From contig PKUV01000175.1 of assembly GCA_003131315.1 (NCBI GenBank), forward strand, positions 1 through 51,858: a DNA stretch of 51,858 bases. The letters are read 5' to 3'. Positions 42,258 to 50,544 of the stretch are shown in pieces (position 1 is the first letter of the stretch; each line of letters opens with the position of its first letter). Source of the stretch: Acidobacteriaceae bacterium. Its GTDB lineage: Bacteria > Acidobacteriota > Terriglobia > Terriglobales > Acidobacteriaceae. The translations under genes and the position numbers were made by a program. The notes under the pieces were generated by a model that saw only the letters and a program-made list of their open reading frames with translations, did not search any database and had not been told where the DNA came from.

Positions 42258-42992
42258 TTATCTCGCGCTATTGAGACCAGCCTGCTGCAGCACCCAATCG
42301 CGTTTTTCACCTTCGATGGCGCGTTCCCAATACTCTCCAAGCAGCAGACCGCTGGGGTTCTGCTCTGACCGCTTCTCGACTAGCAGCCTTACGTGGAATT
42401 CGCTGACGACCTTGTCGATGGCTTCGTTGTGGTCGTGAATGTGATGGACTTCTTTGACCCCGAATGCCGTATAGCTAAGCGGATCCTCCTTGGCGGCTTC
42501 AAGCGTGCGCAGCTGAAATTCCGAGGTCGTTTGATCGTCTTCGATCTTTCCAATGAAGTCATCCTTCTCCATGCCCGCGTATGCCGTGCGCCGCAGGTTG
42601 GCAGTCATCATGTTCAGGCTGTCGGCCCAGTTACGGCTCACATTCGACGGCGAGAAGTTCAGATAGCGTTCGAGGAAGAGGTGCACGAAAGCCCGTTTCT
42701 CAAACTCGGTCGGCTCCGATCCCGGGCCTTGCGTCACGGAAATGGCCGCTTTGTTCACGCCCAAGATTGTCGCTTGGCCGTTCGCATCTACACGAATGAC
42801 TGTGGGAGGCTGTAAGCGGATATAGACTGCGAAGGCGAGCGCCAGCATCGTCGTAGGCACGCACAAGAACGCCAGCATCATCGCCCGGTTGGCGTAGGCC
42901 CGCAAGATCCCGTCATGCTCGTAATAGCGGCTATAGCGGAGCTTCTCTGGCGCATCGGTTTCTTTGGGCGCTTTGTTCTTTTTCAACCACAT
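42258..42992 (-). CDS. VirB8/TrbF-like inner-membrane protein
   Basis: 244 residues: a charged cytoplasmic N-terminus containing RYSRYYEHDGILRAYANRAM, one membrane helix (about 37-58; FLCVPTTMLALAFAVYI) and a periplasmic NTF2-like domain (ERYLNFSPSNVSRNWADSLN; YTAFGVKEVHHIHDHNEAID; VSEFHVRLLVEKRSEQNPSG). This matches VirB8/TrbF size and topology; VirB8 nucleates the inner-membrane complex. AAAGGAA lies upstream of the ATG. It directly follows the 40-residue membrane peptide and VirB6. Confidence 0.78.
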   Translation of the reverse strand: MWLKKNKAPKETDAPEKLRYSRYYEHDGILRAYANRAMMLAFLCVPTTMLALAFAVYIRLQPPTVIRVDANGQATILGVNKAAISVTQGPGSEPTEFEKRAFVHLFLERYLNFSPSNVSRNWADSLNMMTANLRRTAYAGMEKDDFIGKIEDDQTTSEFQLRTLEAAKEDPLSYTAFGVKEVHHIHDHNEAIDKVVSEFHVRLLVEKRSEQNPSGLLLGEYWERAIEGEKRDWVLQQAGLNSAR

Positions 42993-43023
42993 ATTTGCTG
43001 TTCCTTTAGCGTTTGAACACCAA

Positions 43024-43146
43024 TCAATGACGCCGGCCGAACAAACGGCCGAAGAACTTTCCGATATAGAAGAAGATCAGGGTCGTGATGCTGTGCGGCC
43101 GGAACTTCGTCCCTTGCGGTTCCCAGATCGGCGGCTGTCTCCACAT
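43024..43146 (-). CDS. 40-residue membrane peptide
   Basis: A very short frame with a strong GGGGAGG site. It reads MWRQPPIWEPQGTKFRPHSI then TTLIFFYIGKFFGRLFGRRH: a hydrophilic start, one short hydrophobic helix with many aromatics, and a basic end. Placed in the gap between the VirB6- and VirB8-like genes, it fills otherwise empty space in the operon. Tiny inner-membrane peptides occur in other secretion operons, but the role here is unknown. Confidence 0.6.
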   Translation of the reverse strand: MWRQPPIWEPQGTKFRPHSITTLIFFYIGKFFGRLFGRRH

Positions 43147-43166
43147 ACAAACCTCCCCTGCCCCTG

Positions 43167-44369
43167 CTAGTTGTTTTCGGCATTGCCCCTTCCTGCAGCT
43201 CTTCCGAGCGCCCTCGCCACGTTAAAGCTGATGACCTGGGTCACTGAATGGGGTCGATAACTGGACCCATGTCGGCCACCGCTGCCAGACATGGCAGCGG
43301 CAACTTCTCGGTTACCAAAACTTTCGTTGCCGCTTGCGTTGGCTGCAGGCACCACGGGACTGCTGTTGCTGTTCATCGCGCTCGCAACTCCCGAGCGAAT
43401 GAAATCGGGCATCGAAGGAGCAGGCGGCGGTGTGGACGACGCCAGCGTAATGGAAGTGGACGAAGCGCCCACACCGCCCGATGCCGTAGCGCCCGTCGAA
43501 GCCGAACTCGCTCCTGCCGCAAAGCCGCTGATTCCAGCCAGGGCGGCGCCTGCCGCAACCCCGCCTGCTCTCACCAGCGCAAAGGCGGTTGACCCAACAT
43601 CTCCCGAGATAATCCTTTTGGCAATGAAGGGAATCAGCGCGATAGCCAGGGCATAAAAGATACTGACCAGCCCGAGCATGACCGAGTCCCCCGCGCCCTT
43701 CAGAAAGCCAAGGAACCCATTGCCCAGGATGTTGTTGACTTGGTTGACCTGGATGGCGGTGATGAGCGCGCCGAACACGGCATAGAGAATGCCCCAGGCA
43801 TTCCAGATCATCACATTGACGGCATACGACTTCCCCAACTGGCCGACCCCTGGGATGGGAATGAGAGCGAGCACGAGAGGGCCGACCACGTAGAGGATTG
43901 CGCCAAACAAGGTGTAGAAGAAGCAGAACACGATCATCGCGAGGGCGTAGAGAAGATAAGCAACCACGAGCAGGACGACCGTGATGGTGCTGGCTGCATC
44001 GCCCGTGATGATGTCCGTGAGCGTCAACGAAGGGTTGTTTGCAAACTGTTGCTGGAGCTGTCCCATCCAGCTCTGAAACATGTCTCCCGCGCCGGAACTG
44101 CTGCCGATGGAATTTGCGATCGTGTTGAAGGAGCCGTTGACGCCGCGAAACACGGTTGCCCAGTTGGAAACGATCATGGCAACGACCAGATACTTGACGG
44201 CCGTTCCTGCAAGCCCTTGCAGGTCGCCGCCACGAAACGCCGCCTGATAAAGGCCGATCAGAAAACCGATCAGCAGGATGGCGAATGCCAAGTTCGTGAC
44301 CGTCGGAACAATGGCGGTGCCGTCGATCCCGGCTAGCGCCGTGTTCAACAGTTGCTGAAAATAGAACAC
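43167..44369 (-). CDS. VirB6/TrbL-like polytopic membrane protein
   Basis: 400 residues from the GTG at 44369 (VFYFQQLLNTALAGIDGTAI), which follows the previous stop by 2 bp; longer versions of the ORF overlap the upstream gene. At least six transmembrane helices are visible (AFAILLIGFLIGLYQAAF, VKYLVVAMIVSNWATVF, ITVVLLVVAYLLYALAMI, FYTLFGAILYVVGPLVLALI, AWGILYAVFGALITAIQV, VMLGLVSIFYALAIALIPFI). The tail is Gly/Ala/Ser-rich and periplasmic or cytoplasmic, as in TrbL/VirB6 proteins that form the inner-membrane DNA channel. The long S/G/A tail (about 290-400) may be a flexible plug. Confidence 0.82.
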   Translation of the reverse strand: MFYFQQLLNTALAGIDGTAIVPTVTNLAFAILLIGFLIGLYQAAFRGGDLQGLAGTAVKYLVVAMIVSNWATVFRGVNGSFNTIANSIGSSSGAGDMFQSWMGQLQQQFANNPSLTLTDIITGDAASTITVVLLVVAYLLYALAMIVFCFFYTLFGAILYVVGPLVLALIPIPGVGQLGKSYAVNVMIWNAWGILYAVFGALITAIQVNQVNNILGNGFLGFLKGAGDSVMLGLVSIFYALAIALIPFIAKRIISGDVGSTAFALVRAGGVAAGAALAGISGFAAGASSASTGATASGGVGASSTSITLASSTPPPAPSMPDFIRSGVASAMNSNSSPVVPAANASGNESFGNREVAAAMSGSGGRHGSSYRPHSVTQVISFNVARALGRAAGRGNAENN

Positions 44370-44371
44370 GG

Positions 44372-45190
44372 CTACTGGACCCCCTGTTGCAAGACCTGGT
44401 TGCCCGTGGTGTGAAGCGTCGCCGCGTGAGAAGCGCTGAACTTGAGCTGGCCGCCCGAGTTGGCCAACTCGATCGAGCGCACTCGGACCAGTTCCGCCAT
44501 CGCGGATTGCGTGTATGCGTTGGCCCTCACCAGCCACGCCGCGGTCTCCGCTTCCAAAATCGTGGCACTGCCGGGCGCGGCGCTCTGCAATTGCTGGTTG
44601 ATCTGTTCCGCCGCCTGAAGCTCAAGGTTGGCCAGGGCGTCGATTTCAACCGCCTTTTTCATGGCAGCTTGTGCTTCCGCATCGGTCATATCGACCATGT
44701 TCCGGACCGACTGGGGCGCGTTCGCCGGCGGCATCACGGCCCCATATAAAGCGGAGTAGTTGCTTGTGATCTGCGGCATTGCGCCCGGGTTGCCTGAGAG
44801 CAGGCTCTGTTCGAGGAGTTGCGGTGTGCGCAGGGTCGCACTCGATATCGGCAGCTGGAATAGTTGGCGCATCTGGACGAATTGGCTTTGAAATTGAACG
44901 GCCATGCCCCTGGCTTGATTGATCGCGGCAATCGGGAACACCACCTGCTGCTCGAAGTTTGCTGAGTCTTGCTCGTTCTGCTGGATAGAACCCAGCGGTT
45001 TGGCGACAACATTCTTCAGCAGGCCAGAGATCGTGTTGAGCCCGACGGACATCATGGCGCAGCACGGATCAAGCCCAAGCTGGCTGCGAGCCTTCGTGGG
45101 CAACAGCGCAACTACGATAGCCAGACCGCATACCGCGATGACTGCGTTCCGGAAGAACTTAAAGAGACGAGAGAGTGTAGGTCGATTCAT
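44372..45190 (-). CDS. VirB5/TrbJ-like secreted protein, paralogue 1
   Basis: 272 residues with a signal sequence (about 14-36; AVIAVCGLAIVVALLPTKAR). The mature part is helical: NFEQQVVFPIAAINQARGMA, VRNMVDMTDAEAQAAMKKAV and a C-terminal helical hairpin around SAAPGSATILEAETAAWLV. Size, export and helical content fit VirB5/TrbJ pilus-tip proteins. It is clearly related to the next gene upstream, sharing the QQ..P.A.INQAR and AAPGSA landmarks. ATG has AAGGAG. Confidence 0.72.
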   Translation of the reverse strand: MNRPTLSRLFKFFRNAVIAVCGLAIVVALLPTKARSQLGLDPCCAMMSVGLNTISGLLKNVVAKPLGSIQQNEQDSANFEQQVVFPIAAINQARGMAVQFQSQFVQMRQLFQLPISSATLRTPQLLEQSLLSGNPGAMPQITSNYSALYGAVMPPANAPQSVRNMVDMTDAEAQAAMKKAVEIDALANLELQAAEQINQQLQSAAPGSATILEAETAAWLVRANAYTQSAMAELVRVRSIELANSGGQLKFSASHAATLHTTGNQVLQQGVQ

Positions 45191-45202
45191 TTTCCAAACT
45201 CC

Positions 45203-46012
45203 TTATGGATGAGCTAGAACCTGCTGGATCTGGTTCTGCAGATTTTGCGCCGCCGTGGCGCTGTGCTTGAGCACGGTATTTTGGTGTGCCAGTTTCGTTG
45301 CTTCCTGGCGCAGTTGAGCGGCAAGCATCTTCGCGAGCTGCGCCTGAGTTTCAAGATCGGCGATGCGGGCCTGGGCGGTGACCATAGGCGCCGAGCCGGG
45401 TGCTGCGGTCATCGCTTGCTGTTCGAGAGAATCGGCCAGGGTCAGCATCCCCTGGGTGGTTTGATCGGAAACCATGGCAGTCTTCAGCGAATCCATGGCC
45501 ATCGCATCGTCAATGTCCATCAGGTTGCGCTGCACCGGCTGAGCAATTCCAGCCAGCGCCACCGGCTGGTAGACCTGCGTGTATAGCGAGGGAATCTGCC
45601 CGATGGACCCCGACTGGGCGCCTCGGAACATCGACTCCAACTGCATGGGGAGAGCGAGGGTCGCGCTGTTGTTCTTGATGCCTTCAATCTGGGACATCAG
45701 GCCGGTGTAGCGCGCCCGGGTTGCGCTGACAAATGATCTCGCCTGGTTGATCAGGGCCAACGGCCAGATGATCTGCTGACGAAAATTGTTTACCGCGGCA
45801 CTCACCTTCCGCATTTCGCTCAACGCTCCGCCAATCGGGCCTTGGAGAGTGCTGGTGATGGTATGAAACAGGGACAGAATGTCTCCTATTCCGTCAGCTC
45901 GCGTGTTCGAGGGAATCAAGCACAAGGTGATCACCGCTACGAACAGCCATCGCCTGCCGCGGCTCAACCGGTGTTGAAGATTGTGAAAGAGTTCCAAGGT
46001 TTTCATCTTCAT
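45203..46012 (-). CDS. VirB5/TrbJ-like secreted protein, paralogue 2
   Basis: 269 residues with a signal peptide (about 21-40; WLFVAVITLCLIPSNTRA). It shares with its neighbour the early FRQQIIWPLALINQARSF and the later MTAAPGSAPMVTAQARI, at the same relative positions, followed by a long C-terminal helix (QLAKMLAAQLRQEATKLAHQ). The two are diverged tandem duplicates. The start codon overlaps the virB4 stop (ATGA), indicating coupled translation. Confidence 0.72.
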   Translation of the reverse strand: MKMKTLELFHNLQHRLSRGRRWLFVAVITLCLIPSNTRADGIGDILSLFHTITSTLQGPIGGALSEMRKVSAAVNNFRQQIIWPLALINQARSFVSATRARYTGLMSQIEGIKNNSATLALPMQLESMFRGAQSGSIGQIPSLYTQVYQPVALAGIAQPVQRNLMDIDDAMAMDSLKTAMVSDQTTQGMLTLADSLEQQAMTAAPGSAPMVTAQARIADLETQAQLAKMLAAQLRQEATKLAHQNTVLKHSATAAQNLQNQIQQVLAHP

Positions 46013-48657
46013 ATGCGTGTACCTCTTGCGACTTCTCCTGAAATTTCTTCGGGAAGTGGATCGACATCGGCCAGCCCTGCCGGGAACCTTTCGGCCAGCT
46101 CGCGATAGGCTTCAATCAAAGGCACGGCTTCCCGCTGCTCCAGCCACCGATTTAGCCACCACGACCGATACACACGTTCCCGCGCATAGGTCGTCATGAT
46201 CCAGTAGTCGACCGTTGTCGGTGACATGCGGATCGTGTGCGTGGTTTCGGCTTTCTCGCCAATCACGATGAGCGCGTCCGCGCTCTTGCCCTTGATGGGA
46301 GCGCTGAAGTGCTTGATCTGGTTCAAAGCGGTCTCGTTCAGGTGCAGGTGCTCCCGCAGGGCGGTCATGTCTCCCGGCTGCTGGCCGATGATCTTGGTGG
46401 TCGAATTCTTTACGATGCCCGCCCCGTGCGGCCTGGGTTTCGATTCCGTCCCCACAAAATCTTCCGCCGTTTGGCTCATTCCCCAGACGCTGGCGTTACG
46501 TTTGCGCGCCGTACGAAACAGTTGGACCACCTCGGGCGCCAGCACCGGAGAATCCAGCAGGAACCAGCACTCATCCAGAACCGTGATGCTCCGTCTGCCG
46601 GCCTTGCCTGCTGCCCGTTGCGCAGTGGCGTGAGCAATGAGAAGGCTCATTGCCGTTTCCAGCCGCCGGTCATCGCTCAATTGCTCTACGTTGAAGAACA
46701 ACCAGGGATTGTCGAGAGAAATCGTCGTTGGACGATCAAAGAGCTTCGCGTATACGCCTTTTTCGCCGGTCCAGCTGCGCAGCTTGATCGCTGCCAGGTG
46801 GGCTTCGTCCATCACACGCTGGTTCTTCTCCTCGTCACGCCACTGTGAGAGTTCGTCGCGAAGGTCGGAGAATGTTGGAATGGGAGTCGAGGGCCGGATT
46901 GCCGCCCTCTTATAAGTCCGAAGAATGGCCTCCGTGATGAGGTTGTCAAGAAGTGCCGTGTCTTCGGCCCCGCCCTCGCCGAGCATGTGGCGCGTCAGAT
47001 TTTTCAGAAACGCGACTTGATCCTTGCTCGGTTCTCTCTCTCCCTCCGGCAGGTCCCAGGGATTGATCGTTTGGTCAGTGTCGAGCGACATGGTGATCAT
47101 CCGTCCACCCATCAACTCAACCAGTGGACGATACGAATCGCCACGCTCAAGGATCGAAATCAGCGGGTTGCTCCTGGCGGCCATCAGAAGAAACTGCTGC
47201 ACCATGAGGGTCTTTCCGCCGCCTGTCTTGGCCATCACCAGCAGATTGGCGTCGCTCAAGCCGGGATCAAAGGGCGAGAAGGGAATGAGCTGGCGGTACG
47301 GAGTTTCAAGCAGGAATAGTGGTGACCGGGGTGTGCCGCGCCAAGGTGTCTCTACCGGCACAAGATCCGCCGCATTCGAGGTGAGCAAGTCTTGGTCACG
47401 CTTGTCGGGCTCCGCCATTGCCGGAAGTGAACTAAAAAACAGGCGCTTTTTAGCCAACGACTCAGCAACAGCCTTGGCGCCGTTCATGCGGGAGATCGCA
47501 TAGAGAAGCTGTTGGCGCCGGTTGTCGATGGTTCGCTCTGATTGCTCCAGTTCCGCGGTCGTTATTGCTGGGCGTGAAGTGCGCGTTCCGATGACCAGGC
47601 TCAGCTTGGCCGTCTTGACCGAACTCGAAATGATGTCCTGTTGGACCCGGACCAGTTGGGCCTCTGCAACCTGTGCCTCAACGTTGATCCGAAATCCGCC
47701 GGTGGAGTCCCGTTGCACAGCCTGCATCTTGCGCAATCGGCTCTTGTAGCCTTTGAGCACTTTCGCTTGATCGGGAATGGTGACCTGCGCATTGACAATG
47801 AGTGGGAAATCAAGACCGACCAGTTCTCTCAGGATTCCGGGGAAAGTGGCATCCGGAAGTTCTTTCAGACTTACAAAGGAATAGAGGATTCCACCGACAT
47901 TCAGATATGAGTCCGTCTCATCAGCGATACTTGTGTCAACGATCTGCTCGCGGGCGCTCCTGTATTCCAGTTGCTCTTCACGCCGCCTGTACGGCCGATG
48001 ATCCGGAGACAAGGGATTGAGAGCTCGTTTTGCCTCAAGAAACAAATCATCGTCGGTCAGCCGGCGCGCGCCGAGTTCTGCTGCTTCGAGCGTCGTTTCC
48101 AGCCCGCGCAGCAGACTCTCGAATTCTGCCAACAACTGCCGATGCTCCTGACAACTGCGCTCAATGCACTTCCGCGCCGATAAGCTGAGGATGTTACCGG
48201 TCGGCTTGAGCGGTTTACCGGCAATACGGCGATGAACGACCGGGTCCCAGATGAAGTACAGGTGTAAGAGGGGCCGCATGTAGTGGCCGTTCGCTTCTTT
48301 CATTCGCCATCGTTCGACGCGCAGCTCATCGAGCGCAATTACCTCTGCTCGTTCTGATTGCTGGGCTTCGGCATAGCGCTCAAGCAGGTCTCCCAGGTCC
48401 TCCACTACTTCGTAGCGGAACTGCACTCTCATGCTCTGTTCCGGCAGAGAGCGCAGGAGCGCCTCTAGCATCAACTTCCCCCGGTCTCGGCCTTCGTCGC
48501 TCGCAAAATACGAAGCCAACCCTTTCAACTCGTAGCCCGCGACAAAGGCGCCGTTGGTGCGGACGACAATGTTGTCCAGGTAGTCGCGGACCGGTAGTTG
48601 CTCGCACAATGCCGGATCGTGGAGTTTTCGCTCGTGTTGTTCAAGCGTAAGCGGCAC
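46009..48657 (-). CDS. virB4: VirB4/TrbE-family secretion ATPase
   Basis: 882 residues from the GTG at 48657 (VPLTLEQHERKLHDPALCEQ), with GAAGGAGG upstream; the frame extends to 48684 over the previous gene. VirB4 powers pilus assembly and substrate translocation. The N-terminal domain runs to about 430. The ATPase core has Walker A MAKTGGGKTLMVQQF (about 474-488), Walker B SITVLDECWFLLDSP (about 690) and the later FRTARKRNASVWGMSQ. All key residues are present and length is normal for the family. It is the best anchor for identifying this as a type IV secretion system. Confidence 0.95.
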   Translation of the reverse strand: MPLTLEQHERKLHDPALCEQLPVRDYLDNIVVRTNGAFVAGYELKGLASYFASDEGRDRGKLMLEALLRSLPEQSMRVQFRYEVVEDLGDLLERYAEAQQSERAEVIALDELRVERWRMKEANGHYMRPLLHLYFIWDPVVHRRIAGKPLKPTGNILSLSARKCIERSCQEHRQLLAEFESLLRGLETTLEAAELGARRLTDDDLFLEAKRALNPLSPDHRPYRRREEQLEYRSAREQIVDTSIADETDSYLNVGGILYSFVSLKELPDATFPGILRELVGLDFPLIVNAQVTIPDQAKVLKGYKSRLRKMQAVQRDSTGGFRINVEAQVAEAQLVRVQQDIISSSVKTAKLSLVIGTRTSRPAITTAELEQSERTIDNRRQQLLYAISRMNGAKAVAESLAKKRLFFSSLPAMAEPDKRDQDLLTSNAADLVPVETPWRGTPRSPLFLLETPYRQLIPFSPFDPGLSDANLLVMAKTGGGKTLMVQQFLLMAARSNPLISILERGDSYRPLVELMGGRMITMSLDTDQTINPWDLPEGEREPSKDQVAFLKNLTRHMLGEGGAEDTALLDNLITEAILRTYKRAAIRPSTPIPTFSDLRDELSQWRDEEKNQRVMDEAHLAAIKLRSWTGEKGVYAKLFDRPTTISLDNPWLFFNVEQLSDDRRLETAMSLLIAHATAQRAAGKAGRRSITVLDECWFLLDSPVLAPEVVQLFRTARKRNASVWGMSQTAEDFVGTESKPRPHGAGIVKNSTTKIIGQQPGDMTALREHLHLNETALNQIKHFSAPIKGKSADALIVIGEKAETTHTIRMSPTTVDYWIMTTYARERVYRSWWLNRWLEQREAVPLIEAYRELAERFPAGLADVDPLPEEISGEVARGTRI

Positions 48658-48659
48658 TG

Positions 48660-48992
48660 CTATTCCTCCTTCAGATACGCACACCGAATTTCGCGATCGC
48701 GTGCTAACGCGCAGTAGGCATGCGGTTTCGTGTACCAGAAAGCGAGATCACGGACGTAGCCTCGCGGTTTGCCATACTTGAAGGCCATCAGCAGCGGCAC
48801 TAACAGAAGTGGCACTCCGTATTGGAGGACAATACTCGTTGGCATTCCCGCGACCTCACCTCCCACGAAATGGCCAACCACGTTCATGATGGCTGCTGCG
48901 CCAAGCACGATGAACAGGTCTTCCAATTCCAGAAGCATGAATGTCACTCTGGTCTGTAAATTGCGATTCACAGGTGTTACGTGCAATGGCAT
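48660..48992 (-). CDS. VirB3/TrbD-like membrane protein (110 aa)
   Basis: ATG 48992 with AAGGAG. Two hydrophobic segments (LFIVLGAAAIMNVVGHFVGG and YGVPLLLVPLLMAFKYG) are followed by the typical basic loop KPRGYVRDLAFWYTKPHAYC. A short two-helix protein ending in such a motif directly before virB4 is the usual position and shape of VirB3/TrbD. Its stop is 2 bp from the virB4 start. Confidence 0.7.
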   Translation of the reverse strand: MPLHVTPVNRNLQTRVTFMLLELEDLFIVLGAAAIMNVVGHFVGGEVAGMPTSIVLQYGVPLLLVPLLMAFKYGKPRGYVRDLAFWYTKPHAYCALARDREIRCAYLKEE

Positions 48993-49006
48993 TGCGTAAC
49001 TCCTTC

Positions 49007-49462
49007 CTAGCGCACTCCGGCCGTTCCGTGTTGAATCCAGAATTCTCCTAAGCGCAACAGCCCCGACAGCCCGAAACAGCACATTGCGGCAACAAGATTT
49101 CTTACCCAGGCTTCACCGATCGTCATGCGCTCGAGCAAGCCAGAGAAGTGCACGACCACGAGTACAACCTGTCCAGCCCCGTACAGTGGCAGCAGAACGT
49201 TCCCAACCCAGTTCACCAGCGTCAGGACGGAGATCCAGTAGCGGTCTGGGTTGTTCCAGGCCGCTTGGTTGCTGAAGGACTCCATCGCGCGCAACAACCC
49301 GGAACTCATCAGAGAGGCCAGTGCCGCGTAACCGAGGTGTTGGTACGGTTGCACCTTGCTGAAGCGGTAAATCGCGGCGGCGGCGAACAAACCGGCCATG
49401 GTCGGCATGATGACGTTGCCCAGCCAGTTCGTCAGGTTGAGCAACCCGTTTGCGAGATTCAC
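49007..49462 (-). CDS. Polytopic membrane protein with NW(L/V)GNV repeats (151 aa)
   Basis: GTG 49462 is preferred because GGAGG is 7 nt upstream. Four hydrophobic segments. The motif NWLGNV at residues 12-17 recurs as NWVGNV at 84-89, and the C-terminus SGLLRLGEFWIQHGTAGVR closely matches the end of the 123-residue pilin-like protein two genes upstream. It therefore looks like a duplicated VirB2/TrbC-like unit. It is more likely a structural membrane component than an enzyme. Confidence 0.65.
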   Translation of the reverse strand: MNLANGLLNLTNWLGNVIMPTMAGLFAAAAIYRFSKVQPYQHLGYAALASLMSSGLLRAMESFSNQAAWNNPDRYWISVLTLVNWVGNVLLPLYGAGQVVLVVVHFSGLLERMTIGEAWVRNLVAAMCCFGLSGLLRLGEFWIQHGTAGVR

Positions 49463-49482
49463 AGGATCACCTCCAATCCTCA

Positions 49483-50145
49483 TCAGCCGGCCATGGCCTG
49501 GACCAGCTTCCAAATGGCCGAAACGCTCAAGAACGCGAGACCGGATCCAACCAGCGGCATGAATGGCCGATGGCGCGCGTAATTGAAAATCGCTCCCACA
49601 ATCGCCAATCCCGCTGCTTCCGGCAGGATCGTCCCAGCGAGAAAGTTCCAGGCAGCGGTCAGCATGTCCGTAGTTGCGAACTCTGACCCGCTATTCCAAC
49701 TCTGAAAAAGCTGAACTGTGCCTGACGCAGACAGCAGAAAAATGGCGACGACGATGGACCCGAGCGGGCTGTACCCCTCAGCCGCATCAAGCGCCGCCTT
49801 CAGCACGCAAAAAGCGGCGAGCACGGGAGTCAACCGGGCAACCACGACGTTCGAAACAAAACCGCTGAAGCTCGTCTGCAAGCTCGCGACCCACGGACTG
49901 CTGATGCCTCCGCCTTGCGAAGGCATGACGATACCCTGTGCCGCAAACCAGGAGAGCAACTGCGGAAGCGTCAAGAGAATTACTGACCAGAGGGCCCATC
50001 TCTGGAACCTGCCGCCCGCCTGGAAGTTCACGCCGCCTTCCTGCCGCAATGCGATTCCAGCCAGCACCATCGTGCAGATGGCAGCCGGAACTGCCATGTC
50101 GAATAGCAGTGTCATCAGATCGACGATGAGTTGGGGCAGCGTCAT
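49483..50145 (-). CDS. Polytopic membrane protein of the transfer operon (220 aa)
   Basis: At least five hydrophobic segments (MAVPAAICTMVLAGIAL, ALWSVILLTLPQLLSWFAA, LGSIVVAIFLLSASGTVQLF, AAGLAIVGAIFNYARHRPF, LVGSGLAFLSVSAIWKLV). No family recognised. It lies between the two NW.GNV proteins at the head of the operon and shares their hydrophobic style but not the motif. GGAG precedes the ATG at 13 nt. It may be an inner-membrane partner of the pilin-like proteins. Confidence 0.6.
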   Translation of the reverse strand: MTLPQLIVDLMTLLFDMAVPAAICTMVLAGIALRQEGGVNFQAGGRFQRWALWSVILLTLPQLLSWFAAQGIVMPSQGGGISSPWVASLQTSFSGFVSNVVVARLTPVLAAFCVLKAALDAAEGYSPLGSIVVAIFLLSASGTVQLFQSWNSGSEFATTDMLTAAWNFLAGTILPEAAGLAIVGAIFNYARHRPFMPLVGSGLAFLSVSAIWKLVQAMAG

Positions 50146-50172
50146 TGCCTGAGCACTCCGCAGTGAGCGTTC

Positions 50173-50544
50173 CTACTGCACGCCCGCCGTACCGTTCTGA
50201 ATCCAGAACTCGATCAGGCGCGTCAGGCCGGAGACCACGAGCAGTCCGGCGGCGGTGACCGACCAGCGCATCACGCCTCGACCTTGCGAATAGGCGACAA
50301 CCGCCATGACCACCGCCAGCGCCGCGCCTACAGGGGCGATCACGTTACCGACCCAGTTCACGAGGTTGAGAACCGTTCCTTCGGGTTGAGCCGCAGTTTG
50401 ACCCTGAACAGCCTGCCCTGTGGCAGGCTGGGTCCCCAGGTTCTGTGCATAAGACACCAACGGAGACAACTGGAATGAACAAATCGCCAGGACACAGACG
50501 AGAGCAAAGCGACGGCGGGTGTTTCTCCAATCTGACAATCTCAT
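50173..50544 (-). CDS. VirB2/TrbC-like pilin-like protein, first gene of the transfer operon
   Basis: 123 residues: signal peptide (about 12-33; FALVCVLAICSFQLSPLVSYA minus its ends), a Gln/Ala-rich linker, then two membrane helices with NWVGNV (63-68) leading the first and the closing segment SGLTRLIEFWIQNGTAGVQ (105-123). Size, export signal and two-helix layout match VirB2/TrbC pilins, which are processed and polymerised. AGAGGAG precedes the ATG. As the most upstream minus-strand gene it should be transcribed from the leader at 50545-50800. Confidence 0.68.
   Translation of the reverse strand: MRLSDWRNTRRRFALVCVLAICSFQLSPLVSYAQNLGTQPATGQAVQGQTAAQPEGTVLNLVNWVGNVIAPVGAALAVVMAVVAYSQGRGVMRWSVTAAGLLVVSGLTRLIEFWIQNGTAGVQ

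Larger units (their letters stand above)
24436..50544 (-). mobile_element. Integrated conjugative element: transfer and replication modules
   Basis: About 26 kb of mostly tightly packed minus-strand genes encode a type IV secretion system (VirB2-, B3-, B4-, B5-, B6-, B8-, B9-like), a VirD4 coupling protein and DNA-processing proteins (primase, SSB, Rad52-like, methyltransferase, Replic_Relax). Frequent 4-bp start/stop overlaps suggest one long transcript. No dedicated integrase, VirB10, VirB11 or classical relaxase was found inside it. The element probably continues as helicase and DUF932 (8315-4603), beyond the island. Confidence 0.85.
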
